Translations under genes and position numbers: made by a program | Notes under the pieces: model-generated | What the model saw: only the letters and a program-made list of their open reading frames with translations | What the model was told of the DNA's origin: nothing | The model's database searches: none | Shown here: piece by piece, positions 1 to 7,572 of the stretch | Layout: each line of letters opens with the position of its first letter | Numbering within the stretch: position 1 is the first letter of the stretch | Source: [Zimmermannella] faecalis ATCC 13722 | GTDB taxonomy: Bacteria > Actinomycetota > Actinomycetes > Actinomycetales > Microbacteriaceae | Reading direction: 5' to 3' | Length of the DNA: 64,000 nucleotides | NCBI RefSeq assembly: GCF_000381765.1 | Contig: NZ_KB907076.1 | Span: 124,001-188,000 of the forward strand

Positions 1-31
1 CAAGTTCACGCTGATGCGAATCGAGCTTCAT
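1..31 (-). CDS. 5' end of a divergent gene, cut by the window edge
   Basis: Only the first ten codons are visible (MKLDSHQREL), starting from an ATG at 29-31 on the minus strand. A strong ribosome binding site (AAAGGAGG) lies just upstream, which makes a real start likely. The gene is divergent from the enolase-superfamily gene at 217, so the two may share control. Ten residues are too few to name a product. Confidence 0.55.
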   Translation of the reverse strand, partial: MKLDSHQREL

Positions 32-120
32 GCGATGCCTCCTTTGGCGAGTCGTCGGGGAGCCGTGCGTCTCCCTCGTCCGGATGCATAGTTGCACACA
101 ATGGACACTTGCCGCAATAG

Positions 121-134
121 GTGATAATTTTCAC
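121..134. promoter_or_regulatory. GTGA-N6-TCAC dyad in the divergent intergenic region
   Basis: The 185-bp gap between the divergent genes contains the near-palindrome GTGATAATTTTCAC, which also contains a GATAAT -10-like hexamer. A CACAATG word lies 18 bp upstream (97-103). The spacing resembles a helix-turn-helix dimer site. The regulator is unknown; the two IclR proteins nearby are candidates. Confidence 0.35.
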
Positions 135-216
135 GAAGTCCGGGCGGGCGAGTCGCCCGCCGACGACACCCGCCCCATGACGGCACAAACCCCATGACGA
201 CACAAAGGAGTGGATC

Positions 217-1353
217 ATGACCAAGGCCATTAACGTCACCGCCTGGCGAAGCCGCGTACCGCTCGAAAACCCGATCAAGTTCAAGTGGAATACGATCACC
301 CACCGCGATTGCACGGTCGTGCAGATCACCACCGAATCCGGGCTCACGGGCGCCGCAGTCGGCCTCAACCGCGGCGCTCCGCTCGACGTGATCGTGCACG
401 ACATGCTCGCCGACTCGGTGCTGGGCTTTGACGCGCTCGACGTCGACGCCCTCCACACGCGCTCGCGGGGCATGCACTCGTTCCTCGACCAGACGGGGCT
501 CCTCGCGCAGGCGCGTTCGCTCGTCGATCTCGCGATGTGGGATATCCGCGGCAAGCACCTCGGCGCCCCGCTCTGGCGCCTCCTCGGCGGCGGCCCCTCG
601 AGCGCACCGGTGCTGCTCGTCGAGGGGTACGAGCTCCCGAACGAGACCGACCGCGCATTCGCCGACCGCCTGCTCGCCCGGGCCGACGAGGGCTACCGGG
701 CGATCAAACTCGAGGCGGCCGGCTATCGCGACCCGCGGCAGCTCCTCACGCGCCTCGACCTCATCCGCGAGCGCCGCGACGCGTCAGAGCTTGCGCTCGT
801 CGTCGACGTGAACGGCTCCTGGCACTCGCTCCGCGACGCGCAGCGCATGGTGCGGGCCCTCGAGGAGTTCGACATCGCCTGGCTCGAAGACCCCTTCCCC
901 CACCACCGCTTCGACCTTCTGCGACCGCTCACCGAGTCGTCGAACGTCCCGATCGGCTCTGGCGACGACGCAACCGACCCCGAGGCGCTCCTCCAGCTCG
1001 TCACCGAGCGCGCGGTCGACGTGCTCCGGGTCGACGCGACGACCCTTGGCGGAATCCAGCCGACCCTCGACGTTATCGGCGCCGCGCGACAGGCCGGCAT
1101 CCCAACGTCGGGCCACGCACACCCCTACGTGCACCAGCACTTCAGCTTTGCGAGCGACGCGATGCCCTACGTCGAGGCGTTCGCCGATGACCGCCCCTTT
1201 GAGCCCTCGTACCGACTCACGACCGGATCGGTGTACCCGCACATCCGCGACGGCGAGCTCGCGCGCCCGACGGAGCCTGGCCTCGCGTTCGAGCTCGACC
1301 TCGAGCGCGTCAACGACTGGGCCGTGCGCAAGCTCGAGCGGAGCGCGGAATGA
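217..1353 (+). CDS. Mandelate racemase/muconate lactonizing enzyme family protein (enolase superfamily)
   Basis: A 378-residue enolase-superfamily enzyme, which abstracts a proton next to a carboxylate using a divalent metal; members are often sugar-acid dehydratases or epimerases. The capping domain is about residues 1-125 and the barrel follows. Visible candidate active-site residues are K164 (AIKLEA), metal ligands D197 and N199 (VDVNGSW), E224 (WLEDP), D250/D251 (GSGDD) and H300 (SGHAHPYVH), consistent with a His-containing MR-like site. The ATG follows an ACAAAGGAG ribosome binding site. The next gene starts inside its stop codon, so the two are co-translated. The substrate cannot be read from sequence; a sugar acid is inferred from the neighbours. 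Confidence 0.85.
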   Translation: MTKAINVTAWRSRVPLENPIKFKWNTITHRDCTVVQITTESGLTGAAVGLNRGAPLDVIVHDMLADSVLGFDALDVDALHTRSRGMHSFLDQTGLLAQARSLVDLAMWDIRGKHLGAPLWRLLGGGPSSAPVLLVEGYELPNETDRAFADRLLARADEGYRAIKLEAAGYRDPRQLLTRLDLIRERRDASELALVVDVNGSWHSLRDAQRMVRALEEFDIAWLEDPFPHHRFDLLRPLTESSNVPIGSGDDATDPEALLQLVTERAVDVLRVDATTLGGIQPTLDVIGAARQAGIPTSGHAHPYVHQHFSFASDAMPYVEAFADDRPFEPSYRLTTGSVYPHIRDGELARPTEPGLAFELDLERVNDWAVRKLERSAE

Positions 1354-1706
1354 CGATCACCACGTTCGCGACATACGACTGCGCGCCGGGCGATCGCGAA
1401 GACGTGCTTCGCCTGCTTGAACCCGCGCGAATCGCCACCGAGGCAGAGGACGGGTGCGAGTACTTCCACGTCCTGCTGCCACACGACGAACCCGACCGCA
1501 TTCTGCTCATCGAGGGCTGGCGCTCCGAGGCCGATCTCGCCACCCACCGAACCACCTCACACTTCGTCGACATCGTGCTCGGCACGATCGCCCCGCGCGT
1601 CGCGCAGCGGAGCGTCGTGCCGTGCACGGCCGTCGCGAGCCCTACTGCTTCGGGTGCGGGAAGTGCACCGTCATTCCCCCGTCAACCGCAATCGACTGCC
1701 CCGTGA
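1350..1706 (+). CDS. Antibiotic biosynthesis monooxygenase (ABM) fold protein
   Basis: A 118-residue protein whose first 90 residues fit the small ferredoxin-like ABM domain ([35 protein letters not shown]). Such dimeric proteins include quinol monooxygenases and unnamed companions of sugar catabolic genes. Its ATG overlaps the stop of the upstream enolase-family gene (ATGA), implying translational coupling. The last 25 residues are low complexity and overlap the 3' end of the convergent SDR gene by 65 bp, which is unusually long. The reaction is unknown. Confidence 0.75.
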   Translation: MTITTFATYDCAPGDREDVLRLLEPARIATEAEDGCEYFHVLLPHDEPDRILLIEGWRSEADLATHRTTSHFVDIVLGTIAPRVAQRSVVPCTAVASPTASGAGSAPSFPRQPQSTAP

Positions 1707-2409
1707 TGTAGGAGGCGGCGGGCGACAGCAAGAACGCGATCACCTCGGCGATTTCTTCGGGGTCACCGAACCGCCCGAGAGGCGTGCGGTTCTCGACCGG
1801 CGTCGGGTCGAGGTAGCCCGAGGCAATGAGCCCCGCGATCGCCGGCGTCTTGATCCAGCCGGGCGCGACCGCGTTCGTGCGAATTCCTTCGGGCACCCAC
1901 TCGACCGCGAGCGTGCGCACGACTCCTTCAATGCCTGCCTTCGCCGCGTTGTAGCCGAGCCGCTCGGCCACGCCGAGCCGTGCGCCCATTGAGGACATGA
2001 GCACGATAGCGCCGTGGTCAGACTCCGTAAGGAGCGGATACGCGGCCCGGCACATCCGGATGCTGCCGAGCAGGTGAATCTCAATCAGCCGACTCAGGCT
2101 CTCGTCTGACGCGGTGGCCGAGGGGGCCGGGTCGACGATGCCCGCGGCGGCGAGCACCCCGTCCAATCGCCCGTACCTGCTCGCGATCTCCCCAAAGGCC
2201 ACGTCGACCGAGTCGGCCGACGTGACGTCGGCGACGAGCGCGAGGTGGCCGTCACCCTCGAGCGTCTCGATCGCGGCCTCCGACCGCTCCAGGTCGAGGT
2301 CGAGCACCGCGATACGGGCCCCCTGGCTCGCAAGCAGCTGCGCGGTGGCCAGCCCGATCCCGCTCGCTCCGCCGGAGATTGCCACTACCGATTCCGATTG
2401 CTGACGCAT
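1642..2409 (-). CDS. SDR family NAD(P)-dependent oxidoreductase
   Basis: A classical short-chain dehydrogenase of 255 residues, the usual length. The Rossmann motif is SGGASGIG near residue 13, the catalytic triad region includes the Ser of SSMGARLG and the YNAAK tetrad, and the C-terminus has the common [15 protein letters not shown] ending. It probably oxidises or reduces a hydroxyl or keto group of the compound handled by this locus. It is divergent from the first IclR gene across 96 bp containing a symmetric dyad, which suggests control by that regulator. The substrate is not predictable. Confidence 0.88.
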   Translation of the reverse strand: MRQQSESVVAISGGASGIGLATAQLLASQGARIAVLDLDLERSEAAIETLEGDGHLALVADVTSADSVDVAFGEIASRYGRLDGVLAAAGIVDPAPSATASDESLSRLIEIHLLGSIRMCRAAYPLLTESDHGAIVLMSSMGARLGVAERLGYNAAKAGIEGVVRTLAVEWVPEGIRTNAVAPGWIKTPAIAGLIASGYLDPTPVENRTPLGRFGDPEEIAEVIAFLLSPAASYITGQSIAVDGGMTVHFPHPKQ

Positions 2410-2429
2410 ACATCACCCTTGATTCTTAT

Positions 2430-2464
2430 TTGCGCTTACTAGACAGAGTGTCCGACTAGCGCAA
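2430..2464. promoter_or_regulatory. Nested symmetric dyad between SDR and IclR genes
   Basis: The arms TTGCGCT (2430-2436) and AGCGCAA (2458-2464) enclose a second inverted pair, GACA (2442-2445) and TGTC (2449-2452), and the spacers on the two sides are the same length (5 nt). The element lies in a 96-bp divergent promoter region directly upstream of an IclR-type regulator, so it is a good candidate operator for it. This is inference from symmetry and position. Confidence 0.5.
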
Positions 2465-2505
2465 ACAATGCTACGTCGCCCCGTATGGCCGTGCAATGAT
2501 TTGGT

Positions 2506-3261
2506 ATGGCCGTCGAACCCGCACCGCAGCATCTCGAGATCCTCGACAAAGCGAACGCGGTATTGGTTGCCCTCGAATCGGGCGAACGGGCCGCGAGCGA
2601 GATCTCAGCCGAGATCGGCGAGACCATCAGCACGACGTATCGGCTCCTGCGCAGCATGCTCCAGCTCGATTGGGTCATGCACGGGAGTTCACGGGGCCTC
2701 TACCGGCTCGGCCTCCGCGCGCTCGCCGCCGGCTCGGCGTTCATCGACTCGCTCGACATTCGCGCGCTCATTTCACCGCTGCTCGTGGAAATCCGCGACC
2801 GCACGATGCTCACCTCGCACCTGTGTCTCCCGTCCGGCACGACCGCCGTCTGCATCGAGCGCCATGCCGGCCACGGCGTGCGACTGCTCGACCTTGTCGT
2901 GGGAGGCTCGCTCCCCCTCTCGGTGGGGGCCGCGCCGACGGCGATCCTCGCGGGCATGCCTCAAAAAGACGCCGACGCGATGATCGCGCGCCTCGGCCTG
3001 AACGCCTCGGCTCGGAGCACGCTGAAACAACGCCTCGCCCACTACGCGTCGGAGGGATACGTGCTGTCAGACGGCGACGTCACGCGCGGCGTAGCATCCG
3101 TGGGGGCACCCGTGTTTGATCACCTCGGCCGCGTCGCCGCCGCGATCAGCTGTGGCGGACTGCGCGATCAGGTAATAGAGAACGATGAGCTCGTGGAGCT
3201 CGTGACCTCACGCGCCCACGAGGCAAGTACGCTCCTCGGCTGGGAGGCACACCGTGGCTAG
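2506..3261 (+). CDS. IclR family transcriptional regulator (first of a pair)
   Basis: A 251-residue DNA-binding regulator with the family layout: N-terminal winged helix (about residues 8-65, LEILDKANAVLVALESGERAASEISAEIG region) and a C-terminal GAF-like effector domain with the typical stretch GLYRLGLRALAAG, VCIERHAGHGVRL and GVASVGAPVFDHLGRVAAAISCGG. IclR proteins usually control degradation of aromatic or sugar-derived acids and bind an intermediate. The divergent SDR and the downstream dehydrogenase are likely targets. The second IclR gene starts 8 bp before this one ends. No strong ribosome binding site is seen at the chosen ATG. Confidence 0.88.
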   Translation: MAVEPAPQHLEILDKANAVLVALESGERAASEISAEIGETISTTYRLLRSMLQLDWVMHGSSRGLYRLGLRALAAGSAFIDSLDIRALISPLLVEIRDRTMLTSHLCLPSGTTAVCIERHAGHGVRLLDLVVGGSLPLSVGAAPTAILAGMPQKDADAMIARLGLNASARSTLKQRLAHYASEGYVLSDGDVTRGVASVGAPVFDHLGRVAAAISCGGLRDQVIENDELVELVTSRAHEASTLLGWEAHRG

Positions 3262-3991
3262 CACGATCAAACTGCTCGACAACGCGAATCAGATCATCAC
3301 CCTGCTGTCGGAGATCGAGTCGGCGAGCCACTCGGTGATCACCGCCGAGATCGGCCTCCCCCGCTCGAGCGTGTACCGCCTCGTCGACGGCCTCGCCGCA
3401 ATCGGCCTCGTTCGCGTCGATGACGCCGGCATCGTGCGCCTTTCGGCGAGATGGCTCCACCTCGCGGATGCAGCGCACCGGTCGTTCCCCGAGTGGCAAC
3501 ACGTCATCGACCGCCTCGAAACGGTTTCGACCCGCACGGGCCAGACGAGCTTCCTCTCGCTGCCGACCGCGAAGGGCGCCGCCTGCATCGCGTGGTCGCC
3601 GGTGAAGAGTCTCGTGCTGCTCTCGCTTCGACCGGGGCGCCTGTTCTCCTTCAATATCGGCGCCGCGGGGCGGCTGTTGTTCGCCTACGCGAGCGACGAC
3701 GAGCGCGCGGGGTATCTGGAGTCCTGCGACTTCGCGACCTCGACCGATCGGTCGATCACGACGCCAGCCGATCTCCTCGCCGACGCTGAGGAAATTCGCG
3801 AGCTCGGCTGGGTGCTCTCGAACGAAGACGTGAATCTCGGCCAGGCGGCCGTCGGCGTGCCGGCCTTCTCCCGGAGCGACCGGACGCTCGGCTGCGTCTC
3901 AATCTCCGGGCTCACCGACGACATCGTTGGCCACGAGCACGAGCTCGCCGCGATTCTGCAGGCCGAGGTCGCCGCGAGCGACGCCGACTAA
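3254..3991 (+). CDS. IclR family transcriptional regulator (second of a pair)
   Basis: A 245-residue IclR protein: helix-turn-helix in residues 8-60 (ITAEIGLPRSSVYRLVDGLAAIGLV) and an effector domain with ACIAWSPVKSL and AAVGVPAFSRSDRTLGCVSISGL. It overlaps the preceding IclR gene by 8 bp and starts with GTG, so the two proteins are made together. They are clearly paralogous but divergent, and a heteromeric or two-signal regulator is possible. Its stop overlaps the stop of the convergent dehydrogenase gene at a CTAA sequence. Confidence 0.87.
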   Translation: MASTIKLLDNANQIITLLSEIESASHSVITAEIGLPRSSVYRLVDGLAAIGLVRVDDAGIVRLSARWLHLADAAHRSFPEWQHVIDRLETVSTRTGQTSFLSLPTAKGAACIAWSPVKSLVLLSLRPGRLFSFNIGAAGRLLFAYASDDERAGYLESCDFATSTDRSITTPADLLADAEEIRELGWVLSNEDVNLGQAAVGVPAFSRSDRTLGCVSISGLTDDIVGHEHELAAILQAEVAASDAD

Positions 3992-5031
3992 ACGCGCGCA
4001 TCCGCAAGGCGAAGAATCACCTTGCTGCTCCGCGAAGAATCGGCCGCCTCGGCGAACGCCTCGAGCGCATCGGCGATTGGATACTCAGCGGTCACGACCG
4101 CGTCGAGTTCAGGCCGGCGCGCGAGCACGTCGAGCGCCTCGCCCAGCTCGTTGTCGAATCGCTGCGACCCGAACAGCGCGATCTCGCGGCTCTGCAGCTT
4201 CCACACCGCCGTCGGCACATCGCGCGCCGGCAGGATTCCCACCTGCACGATCGCGCCGCCTGGCCTCACCGAGTCGAGCGCGGCGGCGAACGACGGTGCC
4301 ACGCCGGAGCACTCGAAGACGAGGTCGAACTCGCCGTCACCAACACGCGAATGCGAAAGGTTCACCGTGGCGTCGGCGCCGACCTTGGCCGCGACCCCGA
4401 GTGGGAACTCCTGGATGTCGGCCGCGGTGATGTGGGTCGCCCCGCGCTCGCGGAGCGAAGCAATCACGAGCGCGCCGATCGGGCCAGCGCCGGAGACGAG
4501 CACGCGAGCCCCGGCGATCCGGTCGCGCACGCGGTCGACGCCGTGCAGAGCGATCGCGAGCGGCTCGGCGAGCACGGCCCGCCGCAGCGGCAACCCTTCG
4601 GGGATCACTCGCAGTTGATCTGGGCGCACGACGAGCGAACCCTGGAATCCGCCCTGCGTGTGCGGCACCGTGGCGGCGCTGCCGAGGTACGCGCCGCCCG
4701 GGGTGAGGTGCAGCCCGGTGACCCGAGCCGCGTCGGGGCCCGGCGAGGGGGTCGCCGGATGCACCGCGACCGGCGACCCCACCGACACCTCGGGACCAAC
4801 AGCCTCGCCGACCGCGCCGACGTAGCCAACGATTTCATGGCCGAGCACGAGCGGCTCCTGAATTCGGTAGTCGCCGTTCGCGCCGTGATTCGCGTAGTGG
4901 AGGTCGGAGCCGCAGATGCCGCCGTAGACGACGTCAACGCGAACCGCGTCTGGCGCGAGCTCCCGAGTCTCGTGGCTCTCGACCCGAAGGTCGCCCGCTC
5001 CGTACGCGATTACCGCTTGGTTCACCATCAC
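3988..5031 (-). CDS. Zinc-type alcohol/polyol dehydrogenase, L-idonate 5-dehydrogenase-like
   Basis: A medium-chain dehydrogenase of 347 residues. It shows the catalytic zinc cysteine in YGGICGSDLHYANHG, GHEIVGYVG, the proton-relay region LAEPLAIALHGVDRV, and the nucleotide-binding loop GAGPIGALVIASL. This layout is closest to L-idonate/sorbitol dehydrogenases that oxidise polyols or aldonates with NAD(P). Odd: the lobe that normally holds four structural-zinc cysteines reads HPATPSPGPDAARVTG and has none, so the structural zinc appears lost. It is convergent with the IclR pair and fits the sugar-acid theme. The exact substrate is unknown. Confidence 0.85.
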   Translation of the reverse strand: MMVNQAVIAYGAGDLRVESHETRELAPDAVRVDVVYGGICGSDLHYANHGANGDYRIQEPLVLGHEIVGYVGAVGEAVGPEVSVGSPVAVHPATPSPGPDAARVTGLHLTPGGAYLGSAATVPHTQGGFQGSLVVRPDQLRVIPEGLPLRRAVLAEPLAIALHGVDRVRDRIAGARVLVSGAGPIGALVIASLRERGATHITAADIQEFPLGVAAKVGADATVNLSHSRVGDGEFDLVFECSGVAPSFAAALDSVRPGGAIVQVGILPARDVPTAVWKLQSREIALFGSQRFDNELGEALDVLARRPELDAVVTAEYPIADALEAFAEAADSSRSSKVILRLADARV

Positions 5032-5061
5032 TGCCCCGTCGCATTCTTCTCACCTAGCAAA

Positions 5062-5068
5062 CATTGTG
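5062..5068 (-). promoter_or_regulatory. CACAATG motif upstream of the dehydrogenase gene
   Basis: The minus strand reads GGCACAATGTTTGC about 31 bp upstream of the dehydrogenase ATG. The same CACAATG word occurs upstream of the enolase-family gene (97-103) and as half of a palindrome upstream of the Gfo/Idh/MocA gene (6282-6288). Shared placement suggests one regulator. The statistics are not tested. Confidence 0.3.
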
Positions 5069-5155
5069 CCCACTCTACGACAATAGACCGATGGTGCCAC
5101 CCTGGTCGGCTCCCCGCCAGCCACCCCCAGCCAGCTACCCCCGGCGCGGTGGCCC

Positions 5156-5632
5156 TTACAACCCGCGCACGAACTGCGCCGCACGCTCGCGCAGACCCTC
5201 GATGCGAGCCGTACGCGCCGCATCCGCGTCGAACCCGTCGTACGGCAGGGGCGGATCGTTGCGCACGTTGAACGAGCACTCGAAGTTCTTGCACACATAC
5301 ACGGCGACGGTGTTCCCGTTGCGGCCCGACGACCCCGAGCGTTTCGCGTTCGAGAACACGACGTCGTTCGGCATCCGCACGTCGTGGCACCAGCCACACA
5401 GCTGCGGCTTCGGCAGCGGGGGCTGCTGCTGGAACAGCACGCCGACGATCTCGCCGTCGACGGGCACGAATGCGTAGGCGCGGCGGGCGATGCGGGGGTC
5501 GCGCCAGCCGAGAATGTCGAGCGCCTCCCAGTCGAGGTCATCGAAGTTCTCGGGCAGCGTGAGCTCGGTGCGCTCCTTCTTCGACGCGTTGAGGAAGTGG
5601 GTGCGAATATGCTTTTCCGAAATCGGAAGCAT
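5156..5632 (-). CDS. FBP domain-containing protein (EF-G-binding-type treble-clef zinc finger)
   Basis: A 158-residue protein with the FBP (fibronectin-binding/EF-G-binding, FusB-like C-terminal) architecture: an N-terminal helix-rich part (KHIRTHFLNASKKERTELTLP) followed by a four-cysteine treble-clef finger (CGWCHDVRMP ... YVCKNFECSFNVR). Family members with this finger bind elongation factor G at the ribosome; that role here is inferred. The start was set at the ATG at 5632, preceded by AAGGACT, rather than at an upstream start that would add 33 unrelated residues. It is single-copy in a monocistronic setting. Confidence 0.82.
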   Translation of the reverse strand: MLPISEKHIRTHFLNASKKERTELTLPENFDDLDWEALDILGWRDPRIARRAYAFVPVDGEIVGVLFQQQPPLPKPQLCGWCHDVRMPNDVVFSNAKRSGSSGRNGNTVAVYVCKNFECSFNVRNDPPLPYDGFDADAARTARIEGLRERAAQFVRGL

Positions 5633-5689
5633 GATGAAGTCCTTACGTTCGGGCGATCGAAACGCCCTGATCTGATGTCGTGGTGATTC

Positions 5690-5711
5690 TGCGCCCGACT
5701 TCGCGGGCGCA
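5690..5711. terminator. Short GC hairpin, possible terminator
   Basis: TGCGCCCG and CGGGCGCA form an 8-bp stem with a 6-nt loop. It lies between the FBP-domain gene and the hypothetical gene on the same strand, about 180 bp after the latter's stop. There is no U-tract. The rest of 5633-5892 shows no gene. Confidence 0.3.
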
Positions 5712-5892
5712 CAGCAGCGCACGGCCCGCACGCGTGGATACGCGGGGCCGCGAGAGCGGGGCTACCTACGGTCGGCGACTCGGTCGCCGGAACCTCCACC
5801 CGCACGCACGTGCTGCGACATCGAAAACTTCACCCGAGCATCCTACACCCGGGGCCCGATGTGCCACGGGCATGCCACTCGTCGCGAGGCCT

Positions 5893-6273
5893 CTAGCCGC
5901 TAACCCCTTCGACGTGCGCGCGCACCGCATCCGCCTGTTCGTCGTACCAGCCACGCTCCTTCGCGAAGCTCACGAGGTGGTCGATCTTCTCGTTGCGCTC
6001 GGCGCTCGCCTCGTCGCCGCGCAGGAACGCGACCGACACCCAGAGGTATTCGGCGTCGACGACGGGAATCACTGAGACGTGGTCGGTCGCGAGGTCGGTG
6101 AGCTGCGCGAGCGTGCGGCCGCCAGCGTCGATGTGAAAGCGGGAAAAGTCGTCGGGCTCGTGAAGGGTGAATCCGGAATCAGCTGCGTTGATGATCATGC
6201 GACCAGCCAATACCCGCGGCCTCAGTGCCTTCACAGATTCACTCGCCAAATCGAGCACGAAACCGTTTGACAT
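5893..6273 (-). CDS. Hypothetical protein
   Basis: An unrecognised soluble protein of about 126 residues, beginning MSNGFVLDLA if the ATG at 6273 is used; a GTG at 6327 would add 18 residues, several of them Cys and Arg. The sequence is protein-like (FSRFHIDAGGRTLAQLTDLATDHVSVIPVVDAEYLWVSVAFLRGDE) with an amphipathic C-terminus, and no membrane segment or signal peptide. No ribosome binding site decides the start. It is divergent from the Gfo/Idh/MocA gene, whose operator-like palindrome sits in the shared gap. I cannot assign a function. Confidence 0.6.
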   Translation of the reverse strand: MSNGFVLDLASESVKALRPRVLAGRMIINAADSGFTLHEPDDFSRFHIDAGGRTLAQLTDLATDHVSVIPVVDAEYLWVSVAFLRGDEASAERNEKIDHLVSFAKERGWYDEQADAVRAHVEGVSG

Positions 6274-6281
6274 GACATATG

Positions 6282-6298
6282 CACAATGACAGCATTGT
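6282..6298. promoter_or_regulatory. Palindromic operator candidate before the Gfo/Idh/MocA gene
   Basis: ACAATG (6283-6288) and CATTGT (6293-6298) form a perfect inverted repeat with a 4-nt spacer, 79 bp upstream of the oxidoreductase start. Its left half extends to CACAATG, the word also found at 97-103 and 5062-5068. It sits where a repressor or activator of the divergent pair would bind. Confidence 0.45.
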
Positions 6299-6376
6299 CG
6301 AGGGATTTCGCCTTGGAGTCTCACCACCGCACCGGCGCAGTGAAGAGCCGGGCCGTCAATGTCCGGGAGGACTCAC

Positions 6377-7567
6377 ATGACCAAGAGCATCGGCGTCGCC
6401 GTCATCGGCGCAGGTATGGCGGGCAAGTCGCACGCCGCGGCCTACCGCAGCGCCTCGGCGGTCTACGACAGCACGCTCCCCGAGATTCGTCTCGTGTCGA
6501 TCGCCGACGTAAACGCGCAGCTCGCCGAGGCGACCGCGAAGCGGTTCGGCTACGAACGATTCGACACCTCGTGGCAGGCGATCGTCGAGGCCGACGACAT
6601 CGACGTGGTGAGCGTCGTCGTCGCGAACTTCCTGCACCGCGAGATTGTCGAGGCACTCCTCGCCGCGGGCAAGCACGTGCTCTGCGAAAAGCCCCTCAGT
6701 GACTCGATCGACGACGCCCGCGCGATGATCGCGGCCGCCGACAACGCGAAGACCATCGCCCGCATCGGCTTCACGAACCACCGCAGCCCCGGCTTCGCGT
6801 TCCTCAACAAGCTCGTCGCTGACGGCACGCTCGGCAACGTGCTCAACGTGAGCGGCTACTACTGGACGGACTACGCCTGCGACCCGAAGGCGCCCATGAG
6901 CTGGCGCTACAAGGGCCCTGCGGGCTCGGGCGCGCTCGCCGACGTCGGCAGCCACCTCGCCTACCTCGCCGAGTTCGCCGCGAACAGCGAGTTCGTCGAC
7001 GTGCGCGGCGGCATCCTCAGCACCACGATCGCCGAGCGTCCGCTCCCCCTCGGCGCGGTTGTCGGGCACGAGCACGTCGAGGTGAGCGACGAGTACGAGC
7101 CCGTCGAGAACGACGACGTCGCCGCCTTTTCGGGCACCTTCGCGAACGGCGCCACCGCGACGCTGCAGGTGTCGCGCGTCGCCGCGGGTCACCCGAACAC
7201 GCTCGTCGTCGAGGTATTCGGCGACAAGGGCGCCGCAACCTTCGACTTCCGCCGCACCGGCGAGGTGCAGGTCTACCTGCACGGCGACGACCCAGCCACC
7301 GCAGGCTACCGCACCGTGTTCATCGGCCCCGAGCACCCCTACTACCGCGGCGGCGTAGCGATGGATGCGCCCGGCAACGGTATCGGCCACAACGAGTCGT
7401 TCGTGTTCCAGGCACGCGCGTTCCTCGAAGAGGTCGCGGGCATCCCCGAGTCGGAGTCGCTGCCCCGCAACGCCGACTTCCACGACGCCCTGCACAACAT
7501 GCTGCTGCTCGACGCGGCGGCCCGCTCGGCGAAGGCCGGCGGCGCGACCGTCGAGATCGGAGAGTAA
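6377..7567 (+). CDS. Gfo/Idh/MocA family NAD(P)-dependent oxidoreductase
   Basis: A 396-residue oxidoreductase. The N-terminal Rossmann fold shows VAVIGAGMAGKSHAAAY, the family signature CEKPLSD follows HVL near residue 105, and the C-terminal alpha/beta domain carries a typical SHLAYLAEFA motif. Family members oxidise or reduce sugars and inositols. The start at 6377 is chosen because GGGAGG precedes that ATG by 7 nt. A sugar phosphate isomerase-family gene follows after 5 bp, so the two form an operon that likely interconverts keto-sugar or inositol intermediates; the substrate is not identifiable. Confidence 0.9.
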   Translation: MTKSIGVAVIGAGMAGKSHAAAYRSASAVYDSTLPEIRLVSIADVNAQLAEATAKRFGYERFDTSWQAIVEADDIDVVSVVVANFLHREIVEALLAAGKHVLCEKPLSDSIDDARAMIAAADNAKTIARIGFTNHRSPGFAFLNKLVADGTLGNVLNVSGYYWTDYACDPKAPMSWRYKGPAGSGALADVGSHLAYLAEFAANSEFVDVRGGILSTTIAERPLPLGAVVGHEHVEVSDEYEPVENDDVAAFSGTFANGATATLQVSRVAAGHPNTLVVEVFGDKGAATFDFRRTGEVQVYLHGDDPATAGYRTVFIGPEHPYYRGGVAMDAPGNGIGHNESFVFQARAFLEEVAGIPESESLPRNADFHDALHNMLLLDAAARSAKAGGATVEIGE

Positions 7568-7572
7568 CGACG

